11,089 nt of DNA, taken from NCBI GenBank assembly GCA_035565615.1, contig DATMSB010000117.1, positions 1 to 11,089 of the forward strand, written 5' to 3'. Positions 1 to 6,122 of this stretch are shown here, one piece after another. Under the pieces are notes generated by a model, which was not told where the DNA came from, searched no databases, and saw only the letters and a list, made by a program, of their open reading frames with translations. A program made the position numbers and the translations under genes. This stretch comes from Vulgatibacter sp035565615. Its GTDB lineage: Bacteria; Myxococcota; Myxococcia; Myxococcales; Vulgatibacteraceae. Positions within the stretch are counted from its first letter, which is position 1. Every line of letters begins with the position of its first letter.

Positions 1-1125
1 GTGGACCCGGTCGACGGCCCGGTCGAGCTCCCGGGCGGGCGAGCCGCCGGGCCCGCCGGCGAAGAGATCCTGCTGGCCCCAGGCGCCCGCCGCCGCGAGG
101 TCGAAGCCCGTGATCCCCACCAGGCGAAAGGGCTCCTCCAGCGGGAAGGAGGGTAGGAGGGACGTCGCCGCCTCGATGAGCGGGCCCGCCGAGTCGGTGG
201 GCTGGGCGAGGGTGGTCTGCCGGGTGAGGATGCGGAAGTCCGCCGTCTTCAACTTCACCCGCACGCCCCGGGCCATGACGCCGTGCCGGCGCATCCGCTC
301 CGCCACCCTGTCCGCAGCGCGCAGCAGGTGGGGCCGGATGGCGTCGGCGCCGACCACGTCTCGCTCGAGGGTGTTCTCGCAGCCGATGCTCTGCGGATCG
401 CGGGAGGGGACCACGGGCCGGGGATCCTCCCCGCGGGCGAGCCGGAGCAGGTGGGGGCCGTGGGAGCCGAGGGCCGACGCGAGGAGCTGGGGCGACGCGC
501 CCGCCACGTCGCCGATGCTGCGCAGGCCCAGGCGGCGCAGCTTCTTCTCCGCCTTGGGGCCCACCCCCCACAGCCGCCGCAGGGGCAGCGGATCGAGGAA
601 GGCGCGGGTCGCCCCGGGCGGGACCACCACGAGGCCGTCGGGCTTGCGGTGGTCGCTCGCGACCTTGGCGACGAACTTGGTCTGCGCGATCCCGACCGAA
701 ACGGTCAGGCCTCCCGTCGCCTCGAAGACCCGGGCCTTGATCCGCCGGCCCATCTCCTCCGGATCGCCGAAGAGGCTGGCGCTCCCGCTCATGTCGAGGA
801 AGGCCTCGTCGAGGCTGAGGGGCTCCACCAGCGGGGTGAAGGACGCCAGCGCCTCCATCAGCCTGCGCGAGACCTCCTCGTACCGATCGAACCGGGGCGG
901 GATCACCAGGGCGCCGGGGCAGCGGCGCAGGGCCACCTCCATGGACATGGCGCTGCCGACGCCGAAGCGCCGCGCCTCGTACGACGCGGTGGTGACCACG
1001 CTGCGGGAGCCCGGGTAGCCCACGATGACCGGCTTTCCCCGAAGCTCCGGCCGGTCGTGGATCTCGACCGCGGCGTAGAACGCGTCCATGTCCGCGTGGA
1101 CGATCGTCCGGCCCCAGCTCGCCAT
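1..1125 (-). CDS. dinB: DNA polymerase IV (Y-family translesion polymerase), 3' end cut off
   Basis: Error-prone Y-family DNA polymerase that copies past damaged template bases. Translating the minus strand from ATG at 1125 gives 375 residues without a stop, so the C-terminus lies outside the window. Visible motifs are the N-terminal palm motif HADMDAFYAAVE (residues 10-21, metal-binding D12, steric-gate position Y17), SYEARRFGV in the fingers, and the catalytic SLDEAFLDMS with D106 and E107. These are followed by the thumb/HhH signature WGVGPKAEKKLRRLG and a little-finger region. QQDLF at 351-355 fits the QxxLF sliding-clamp binding motif, and the sequence then enters the usual final helix (ELDRAVDRVH). 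By family comparison only about 15-30 residues should be missing. The start is set by the palm motif, which begins ten residues in. The Shine-Dalgarno sequence is weak. I see no LexA-like box upstream, so SOS control is not evident here. Confidence 0.95.
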   Translation of the reverse strand, partial: MASWGRTIVHADMDAFYAAVEIHDRPELRGKPVIVGYPGSRSVVTTASYEARRFGVGSAMSMEVALRRCPGALVIPPRFDRYEEVSRRLMEALASFTPLVEPLSLDEAFLDMSGSASLFGDPEEMGRRIKARVFEATGGLTVSVGIAQTKFVAKVASDHRKPDGLVVVPPGATRAFLDPLPLRRLWGVGPKAEKKLRRLGLRSIGDVAGASPQLLASALGSHGPHLLRLARGEDPRPVVPSRDPQSIGCENTLERDVVGADAIRPHLLRAADRVAERMRRHGVMARGVRVKLKTADFRILTRQTTLAQPTDSAGPLIEAATSLLPSFPLEEPFRLVGITGFDLAAAGAWGQQDLFAGGPGGSPARELDRAVDRVH

Positions 1126-1131
1126 CCGCAC

Positions 1132-1160
1132 AAATTCGCAGGTTCCCGCAGGCCACACAA
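1132..1160 (-). promoter_or_regulatory. candidate dinB promoter
   Basis: Read on the minus strand, TTGTGT (1160-1155) and GAATTT (1137-1132) are separated by exactly 17 bp and lie just upstream of the dinB ATG at 1125. The hexamers match the sigma-70 consensus only partly. The -10 element ends 6 nt before the start codon, so the transcript would have almost no leader. This fits the lack of a good ribosome binding site. Confidence 0.3.
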
Positions 1161-1178
1161 CGTCCGAGCGCCAGGTGG

Positions 1179-1184
1179 TAGCAT
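1179..1184 (+). promoter_or_regulatory. candidate -10 element of the flavin oxidoreductase gene
   Basis: The sequence GGTAGCATCCCGGGA precedes the ATG at 1192. TAGCAT at 1179-1184 fits a -10 hexamer (TAnnnT) and ends 7 nt before the start codon, so transcription would begin at or next to the ATG. There is no convincing -35 hexamer, and no purine-rich ribosome binding site at normal spacing. The 66-bp gap to dinB must hold the promoters of both genes. Confidence 0.35.
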
Positions 1185-1191
1185 CCCGGGA

Positions 1192-2685
1192 ATGGAAGAC
1201 AGAAGGCTTCTGGCGCTGCCGAAGGTGGAGCGGTGGCCCACCGCGGAGGAGGCGGCGCGCTCCCTCTGGTTCTCCCCCCTCCGGCTGGGATCGGCGCTGA
1301 CGGCCCGGACCCGGACCTGGGTGCCGGCGATGGTCCCGTGGCGGGCGACGGAGGACGGCTTCGTCTCGGACGCGGTGGTGGAGTGGTACGCGCGGTTCGC
1401 GAAGGGCCGGCCGGGCGTGCTGGTGGTGGAGGCCACCGGGATCCGCGACGTGCCCAGCGGCCCCCTCCTGCGCATCGGCCACGATCGCTTCGTCCCCGGC
1501 CTGCGGCGGGTGGTGGAGGCGGTGCGGGAGGCGAGCGGCGGGAGCACCCGCCTCCTCATCCAGCTCATCGACTTCCTCGCGATCCGGCGCCGCCCGGAGA
1601 AGGAGAAGTTCTTCGCCCGCTTCTTTCGGCCCGACCCCTCCGTCGCCGAGAAGGCCGCCGCGCGCACGGGGGATCGGAGCTGGCTGGACGCGACCGAGGC
1701 GGAGCTCCGGGCCCGCCTCGCCGCGGCGACCGACGACCTCGTCGACGCCGTGCTCCCCGAGCGGGAGCTGGAGAGCCTCCACTTCGGCTACCGGGAGCGG
1801 ATCACGGATCTGCACCTGCCCCACATCCGCGAGCTCCCCCGCACGCTCCCGCCCCTCTTCGCCGCCGCCGCCGCGCGGGCGAAGGAGGCGGGCTTCGACG
1901 GCGTGGAGCTCCACTTCGCCCACGCCTACACCATGGCGTCGTTCCTCTCCGCCCGGAACACCCGCGACGACGGCTACGGCGGCACGAGGGAGGGGCGGCT
2001 GCGGCTCCCGCTCGAGGTCTTCGCGGCGGTGCGCGAGCGGGTGGGGACGGAGTACGCCGTGGGCTGCCGCTTCCTCGGCCACGAGGTGATCGAGGGGGGG
2101 AGCGACGTCGACGACGCCGCCCACTTCGGCGTGGTCTTCGCCCGGGCGGGCTTCGACTTCCTGAGCGTCTCGAAGGGAGGCAAGTTCGAGGACGCGAAGC
2201 AGCCGAAGGTGGGCGCCGCCGCGTACCCCTACACGGGGCCGAGCGGCCTCGAGTGCATGCCGCCGGTGCGGATCGACGAGCGCGGTCCCTTCGAGCGCAA
2301 CGTGGGCCTCGCCGCCGCCGTGCGCCGGGCGGTGCGCGACGCCGGCTTCGAGACGCCGGTGATCGCGGCGGGGGGCATCTCCACCTTCGACGCGGCGGAG
2401 GGCATCCTGCGCCGGGGCGACGCGGACGCGGTGGCGTCGGCGCGGCAGACCCTCGCCGATCCCGACTGGTTCGAGAAGATCCGCCTGGGGCGCGGCGACG
2501 AGATCCGCCGCTGCTTCTTCACCAACTACTGCGAGGCGCTGGACCAGTCGCACAAGGAGGTGACCTGCCAGCGCTGGGACCGCGTGTTCCCCGAGGGGGA
2601 AGGGGAGGTGCCCCGGACCCGCGACGGGAGGCGCCGCCTCACCGCGCCGGCCTGGACGCCGGCCGCCGCAACCGCTCGAGGCTGA
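1192..2685 (+). CDS. NADH:flavin oxidoreductase / Old Yellow Enzyme family protein
   Basis: FMN-dependent TIM-barrel oxidoreductase of 497 residues, probably cytoplasmic, that would reduce activated C=C bonds or related substrates with NAD(P)H; the substrate is unknown. It opens with the family motif FSPLRLGS (27-34). The active-site region reads GFDGVELHFAHAYTMASFLS, with the H-x-x-H substrate-binding pair at H241 and H244, followed by N-TRDDGYGGTREGR. The phosphate-binding end of the barrel is IAAGGISTFDAAEGILRRGDADAV and then LADPDWFEKI. The C-terminal segment has cysteines C441, C447 and C459, which resemble the iron-sulfur site of the dienoyl-CoA reductase/trimethylamine dehydrogenase branch but lack one ligand. 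No second, pyridine-nucleotide domain follows, so it is shorter than that branch. The open frame extends far upstream over dinB, but homology begins only after the ATG at 1192. The 3' end overlaps the convergent cytochrome gene by 47 bp. Confidence 0.9.
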   Translation: MEDRRLLALPKVERWPTAEEAARSLWFSPLRLGSALTARTRTWVPAMVPWRATEDGFVSDAVVEWYARFAKGRPGVLVVEATGIRDVPSGPLLRIGHDRFVPGLRRVVEAVREASGGSTRLLIQLIDFLAIRRRPEKEKFFARFFRPDPSVAEKAAARTGDRSWLDATEAELRARLAAATDDLVDAVLPERELESLHFGYRERITDLHLPHIRELPRTLPPLFAAAAARAKEAGFDGVELHFAHAYTMASFLSARNTRDDGYGGTREGRLRLPLEVFAAVRERVGTEYAVGCRFLGHEVIEGGSDVDDAAHFGVVFARAGFDFLSVSKGGKFEDAKQPKVGAAAYPYTGPSGLECMPPVRIDERGPFERNVGLAAAVRRAVRDAGFETPVIAAGGISTFDAAEGILRRGDADAVASARQTLADPDWFEKIRLGRGDEIRRCFFTNYCEALDQSHKEVTCQRWDRVFPEGEGEVPRTRDGRRRLTAPAWTPAAATARG

Positions 2686-3268
2686 AGACGAAGTCGTCGC
2701 GCGCCCGGGCGTGGCACGACGCGCACGCGGCGGTGCCGCCGTCGCCGAAGCCGGCGATCGGCCTGCCGTGCTCGTCCACCCGCACCGACGCGTTGGCCAG
2801 CTCCATCCAGTACCAGCGCCCCGCCACCTTCGACATGGTGGTGAGGATGGGCGGCTCGGCGGTCCCCGCCGCGGTGCGGTTCTCGAGGACGATGTGGGCG
2901 CCGTCGGGGAACGGCAGGATCCGTCGCGCGATCGACGCGCCGACGACCCCGTTCTGGTGGGCGACCACCCACCGGCCGCCATGGGCCTCGGAGAACCGCG
3001 GCTGGCTCTGCTCGGGGAGGGTCGCCCACCGATCGTAGCCCTGGATCTGATCGAGGATCGCCCGCCCCTCCGGGGGGAGGGACGCGGTCCGCTCCGGGAG
3101 GGCGTCCGGCATCTGCCGCTCGCCCTTGGTGAGGCGGATCGCCCCGCTGGCCTCCTCTCTGGCCTCGCCCGCCGGCGACTTGGTGCAGCCGGCGGTCACC
3201 AGGAGTGCGCTCGCGACGCCCACCGCGCGCACGGCCGTCGGGTGGAGGTGGGTGGGTCGCGCCCGCAA
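2639..3268 (-). CDS. Cytochrome P460-like c-heme lipoprotein
   Basis: Predicted exported heme protein of 209 residues. The N-terminus has a basic start, a hydrophobic stretch VGVASALLV and a lipobox-like TAGC with C28, so it is probably lipid-anchored outside the inner membrane. The C-terminal part carries the heme c motif CASCH (C182, C185, H186) followed by DDFVF. Upstream is FPDGAHIVLEN and a K-x6-WYW segment. That order (PDGA...E, lysine, CxxCH, D-x-VF) is typical of the cytochrome P460 family, whose studied members oxidise hydroxylamine or bind NO. The only lysine in the folded core is K147, a candidate for the family's lysine-heme crosslink. I chose TTG at 3268 because GGAG lies 6 nt upstream. 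The longest option, GTG at 3298, has an in-frame TGA two codons before it and no ribosome binding site. The gene is convergent with the flavin oxidoreductase and divergent from the membrane kinase. The catalytic role is inferred. Confidence 0.8.
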   Translation of the reverse strand: MRARPTHLHPTAVRAVGVASALLVTAGCTKSPAGEAREEASGAIRLTKGERQMPDALPERTASLPPEGRAILDQIQGYDRWATLPEQSQPRFSEAHGGRWVVAHQNGVVGASIARRILPFPDGAHIVLENRTAAGTAEPPILTTMSKVAGRWYWMELANASVRVDEHGRPIAGFGDGGTAACASCHARARDDFVFSLERLRRPASRPAR

Positions 3269-3274
3269 TGGGAT

Positions 3275-3278
3275 CTCC
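3275..3278 (-). promoter_or_regulatory. ribosome binding site deciding the TTG start of the P460-like gene
   Basis: On the minus strand GGAG (3278-3275) is followed by 6 nt and then TTG at 3268-3266. Neither the alternative GTG at 3298 nor the GTG at 3232 has a comparable site. A possible -10 element TAGTTG lies at 3308-3303, which would give a leader of about 28 nt. Confidence 0.55.
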
Positions 3279-3331
3279 GTCGCGAAGGGAGGCGGCACCG
3301 ATCAACTACGGCGGCATCCACCGGCCGGCCA

Positions 3332-3347
3332 CCACCCGCCCGAGGAG
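3332..3347 (+). repeat. 16-bp direct repeat, copy 1
   Basis: CCACCCGCCCGAGGAG occurs here and again, identical, at 3393-3408, 61 bp downstream. Each copy is preceded by CACCGG, at slightly different spacing. A repeated site in a divergent promoter region could be a pair of operators, but low-complexity GC-rich sequence makes chance partly responsible. Confidence 0.6.
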
Positions 3348-3392
3348 CGGAGTCCGTCGGGCGCGTCTCGCAGCACCCGAAGCGCACCGGCG

Positions 3393-3408
3393 CCACCCGC
3401 CCGAGGAG
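3393..3408 (+). repeat. 16-bp direct repeat, copy 2
   Basis: Identical to 3332-3347. It lies 14 bp before the hairpin at 3422-3457 and about 100 bp upstream of the kinase start. The 61-bp period is close to six DNA helical turns, which would put both copies on the same face of the DNA. Confidence 0.6.
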
Positions 3409-3421
3409 GCGGGGCAAGGCG

Positions 3422-3457
3422 CGCCTCCAGGTGGCCGCCGTGTCCACCTTGGAGGCG
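3422..3457 (+). repeat. imperfect inverted repeat (hairpin) upstream of the kinase
   Basis: CGCCTCCAGGTGG (3422-3434) pairs with CCACCTTGGAGGCG (3444-3457). This gives 13 base pairs with one bulged T around a 9-nt loop. No T-run follows on either strand, so an intrinsic terminator is unlikely. It could be an operator for a dimeric regulator or a leader hairpin of the kinase mRNA, about 50 nt before its ribosome binding site. Confidence 0.55.
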
Positions 3458-3495
3458 GGCGTCCCATCGGTCGGCATCGCCTGGTCGGGTGGTAC

Positions 3496-3504
3496 GGGAG
3501 GAGG
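3496..3504 (+). promoter_or_regulatory. strong ribosome binding site of the MASE1 kinase
   Basis: GGGAGGAGG at 3496-3504 is a near-ideal anti-16S match and sits 5 nt before TTG at 3510. The alternative GTG at 3534 would be 29 nt away, too far for this site. It is the main argument for the TTG start. Confidence 0.65.
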
Positions 3505-3509
3505 ATCGC

Positions 3510-6002
3510 TTGCCAGGGGGCGGGCCGGCGTCGGTGAAGGAGCGATGGACGCGCACGCTGGCAGCGGTCGTCGCCGTCCTCGGCGGCTACCTCGCTCTCG
3601 GCGCGATCAGCTTCCAGGGCGCGCTCCCGCCGCTCGGCGTGCCCGCCTTCTTCCTCCCCATCGGCTGGGCGCTCGCCTTCGTGCTCCGCTCTCGGCGCCG
3701 GGACTGGCCCATCCTCCTCGCCGCCACCATGGTGGCCGGCACGCTCACCAACCTGATCGGCGGCTTCCCGTTCGACGTCGCGGCCGTCTGGGCCGCGGGC
3801 GACGTGGCGGAGACCGTAATCGCCGCGCTGATGCTGCGCCGCTTCATCGGGAAGACGTCCGCCCTCGAGCGGGTCCGGGAGGTGGTGTGGTTCACGTTCG
3901 TCACCTTCCTCGCGGCCCCCCTGGCCACCGTGCCCTTCGCGCTGCTCTCGGTCCCCATGCTCCCCGAGGCGACGTACGCCGAGGTGCAGCGGGCCTGGTG
4001 GCCGGCGGGAGGCCTGGGGACCTTCGTGATCGGCGCCGTCGCCCTCGCCTGGTCGGGGCCGAGGTGGCGGCGGGTGGGCTGGGGACGCCTCTTCGAGACC
4101 GTCGTCTTCACCGCCCTGGTCACCGCCTTCTTCCTGCTCGTCTTCGACGGGGGAAACGCGCCGGCCGCGGTGATCCTCACCGCCTTCGTCAGCTTCCCGC
4201 TCCTGACCGTCACGGCGCTGCGGTACGGCAGCAGGGGCGCGTCGCTCGCTTCCCTCGGAATCGGCGTGGTGGCGACCTTCCTCACCCTGGACGGGCGGGG
4301 CTTCTTGGCGTCGATCGGCGAGCCGGAGGCCCGGCTCCTCGCGGTGCAGGGCTTCTTCGCCCTCGCCACCCTCTCGGCGCTCGTCCTCGCCGCGGTCGAC
4401 GAGGCGCGGACGCGGGCCCTGCGGGGACAGTCCCTCCTCCTGGAGGTGGCGACCGTCCTCGCCCACCCGAAGCCGATCGGCGATCGCCTCGATCGCGTCG
4501 TCGGGCTCCTCACCGAGGACTTCGCCGCGGGCGCGGGCGTGGGGCTTCGAGATGGAGGTGGGTGCGCGCCCGCCGCCCTCCGGGCGACGACCGAGGCGAA
4601 GGCCGCCACGCTGGCACGGACGATCGAGGTGGAGGCACCCTCGATCGGGGGGGACCGCGAGGTAGGGGGCGTCGCGATCCTTCCCCTCTTCGCAGGAGGG
4701 ACCCGGGTGGGGATCCTGGCGCTGCAGTCGTCCATGGGCTCGCGCTTCGACGAGAGCGACTGGGACGTGGCCTCGACCCTGGCCCGGCAGCTCGAGACCA
4801 CCCTGGAGTCGGAGCGGCTGCGCCAGGAGACGGAGCGGCACGCCAAGGAGGTGGAGTCGAACGAGCGCCGCTTCCGCGCGCTGGCGGAGAGCACCGCGGA
4901 GGTGCTCTGGGTCACCGATCGCCACGGCCGGTTCCGGGGCCGGCAGCGGTCGTGGGCGTCGTTCACCGGGCAGCCCAGGGAGGAGTACCAGGGCTACGGC
5001 TGGATGGAGGCCCTCCACCCCGACGATCGCGAGACGCTGCGCGAGGCGTGGCTGACCGCCCGGGCGACGGGCGAGCCCTTCCACGTCGAGATCCGGCTGC
5101 ACCGCCACGACGGCCAGTGGATCTACCAGGAGGTGAGCGCCGGGCCCGTGCGCGACCAGGAGGGAAGGGTGCGGGAGTGGGTGGGGATGAACGTCGACAT
5201 CGAGGAGCGGAAGATCGCGGAGGCCGAGCGGGATCGCTCGCTGCGCAAGGCCCAGGAGGCGATCCAGCTCCGTGACGACTTCCTGTCGATCGCCTCCCAC
5301 GAGCTGAAGACGCCGCTCACGCCGCTGTCCACCTGGCTCCAGCTCATCCAGCGCCGCCTGGACGCCGGGCAGCCGATCGATCCCTCCTGGGTCTCGAAGG
5401 CGCGGGGGAGCCTCGACCGGCTGGCCACCCTCATCAACGATCTCCTCGACGCCTCCCGGATCCAGGCGCGGCGGCTCACCATCCGGCTCGAGCCCGTCTC
5501 CCTGAGCGACATCGTCGCCCGGCAGGTGACCGCGGCGGAGACGCTCTCCGAGCGGCACCGCTTCGTCCGCACGGGGACGGAGCAGGCCGTCTGGGTGATG
5601 GGCGAGGAGGCCCGGCTGGAGCAGGTGCTGAACAACCTCATCGAGAACGCGATCAAGTACAGCCCCAGGGGGGGGACGATCCGCGTCGACCTAGAGGTCG
5701 AGCTGGGGGAGGCGATCGTCTCCGTGACGGATCCGGGGGTCGGGATCCCCCAGGATCAGCTCGGCCGCCTCTTCGACCGGTTCTTCCGGGCGCGCACCAT
5801 CTCCGCCGCGTCGTACGGGGGCCTCGGGCTCGGCCTCTACATCGTCCGCGACATCGTGGACCACCACGGCGGCCGGGTCTGGGTCGAGAGCGAGCCGGGC
5901 GCGGGAACCACCTTCGTGGTGACGTTACCCCTCCTCGGCGTGGGGCCGGAGCCGCCGGTCCGGCGGCAGACGGAGGACGCGGAGGCGCACGCCGAGGCCT
6001 GA
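3510..6002 (+). CDS. MASE1-GAF-PAS membrane sensor histidine kinase
   Basis: Integral membrane sensor kinase of 830 residues from TTG 3510, or 822 from GTG 3534. The first ~300 residues hold about eight to ten hydrophobic segments in the MASE1 pattern, with a WWPAGGLGTFVIG segment comparable to the conserved WxxGDxxG region. A degenerate GAF-like domain follows (about 310-435, ending VAILPLFAGGTRVGILALQ), then a short helix and a PAS domain (about 455-565, with HPDD and WVGMNVDIEERK). The kinase core has the H box FLSIASHELKTPL (phospho-acceptor H597), N box NNLIENAIKYS (N709, N713), G1 box DPGVGIP (D741) and G2 box GGLGLGLYIV (771-780). All catalytic boxes look intact. It has no receiver domain of its own, so its partner may be one of the downstream receivers or a regulator elsewhere. 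It is divergent from the heme lipoprotein and 120 bp upstream of the hybrid kinase. Ligand unknown. Confidence 0.92.
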   Translation: MPGGGPASVKERWTRTLAAVVAVLGGYLALGAISFQGALPPLGVPAFFLPIGWALAFVLRSRRRDWPILLAATMVAGTLTNLIGGFPFDVAAVWAAGDVAETVIAALMLRRFIGKTSALERVREVVWFTFVTFLAAPLATVPFALLSVPMLPEATYAEVQRAWWPAGGLGTFVIGAVALAWSGPRWRRVGWGRLFETVVFTALVTAFFLLVFDGGNAPAAVILTAFVSFPLLTVTALRYGSRGASLASLGIGVVATFLTLDGRGFLASIGEPEARLLAVQGFFALATLSALVLAAVDEARTRALRGQSLLLEVATVLAHPKPIGDRLDRVVGLLTEDFAAGAGVGLRDGGGCAPAALRATTEAKAATLARTIEVEAPSIGGDREVGGVAILPLFAGGTRVGILALQSSMGSRFDESDWDVASTLARQLETTLESERLRQETERHAKEVESNERRFRALAESTAEVLWVTDRHGRFRGRQRSWASFTGQPREEYQGYGWMEALHPDDRETLREAWLTARATGEPFHVEIRLHRHDGQWIYQEVSAGPVRDQEGRVREWVGMNVDIEERKIAEAERDRSLRKAQEAIQLRDDFLSIASHELKTPLTPLSTWLQLIQRRLDAGQPIDPSWVSKARGSLDRLATLINDLLDASRIQARRLTIRLEPVSLSDIVARQVTAAETLSERHRFVRTGTEQAVWVMGEEARLEQVLNNLIENAIKYSPRGGTIRVDLEVELGEAIVSVTDPGVGIPQDQLGRLFDRFFRARTISAASYGGLGLGLYIVRDIVDHHGGRVWVESEPGAGTTFVVTLPLLGVGPEPPVRRQTEDAEAHAEA

Positions 6003-6030
6003 AGTCGGGTAGGCGACACGCAGCCCTCAA

Positions 6031-6049
6031 GTGTGAGAGGCATTCACAC
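6031..6049 (+). repeat. small inverted repeat between the two kinase genes
   Basis: GTGTGA (6031-6036) and TCACAC (6044-6049) form a perfect 6-bp inverted repeat around 7 nt, in the 120-bp gap between the kinases. It resembles the TGTGA-N6-TCACA site of CRP-type regulators but has a 7-nt spacer. It could also be a weak mRNA hairpin. No T-run follows, so it does not look like a terminator. Confidence 0.4.
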
Positions 6050-6114
6050 GTCTCCCTGGTCTCCTGTCCCGGGATCGATGCGCTCCGATGGCTGGATGGG
6101 AGCACATTTTCAGC

Positions 6115-6118
6115 GAGG
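6115..6118 (+). promoter_or_regulatory. ribosome binding site of the poly-HAMP kinase
   Basis: GAGG at 6115-6118 ends 4 nt before the ATG at 6123, downstream of a short T-rich patch. Upstream in-frame candidates (GTG 6033, ATG 6078, ATG 6096) lack a better site and would add residues with no recognisable features. Confidence 0.45.
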
Positions 6119-6122
6119 CTTC

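Larger units (their letters stand above)
3269..3509. promoter_or_regulatory. divergent intergenic region between P460-like gene and MASE1 kinase
   Basis: This 241-bp non-coding stretch separates two divergent genes and must hold both promoters. It contains a 16-bp perfect direct repeat, a 13-bp imperfect inverted repeat and the ribosome binding sites of both neighbours. I see no clear -35/-10 pair for the kinase, no tRNA or riboswitch-like pattern, and no convincing small open frame. Confidence 0.6.

Noticed and set aside
283..1191. In-frame upstream extension of the flavin oxidoreductase (about 300 extra residues)
   Set aside because: This part of the frame lies antisense over dinB, has low-complexity arginine/proline/histidine-rich sequence and no family similarity. 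Oxidoreductase homology begins just after ATG 1192.
1126..1191. SOS (LexA) operator in front of dinB
   Set aside because: I looked for a palindromic LexA-type box between 1126 and 1191 and found none.
3422..3457. Rho-independent terminator
   Set aside because: There is no T-run on either side of the hairpin, and it lies upstream of two divergent genes rather than after a gene.
3306..5558. Very long minus-strand open frame opposite the MASE1 kinase (750 residues)
   Set aside because: Composition is typical of an antisense shadow in GC-rich DNA, with no domain or signal. The plus strand encodes an intact kinase.
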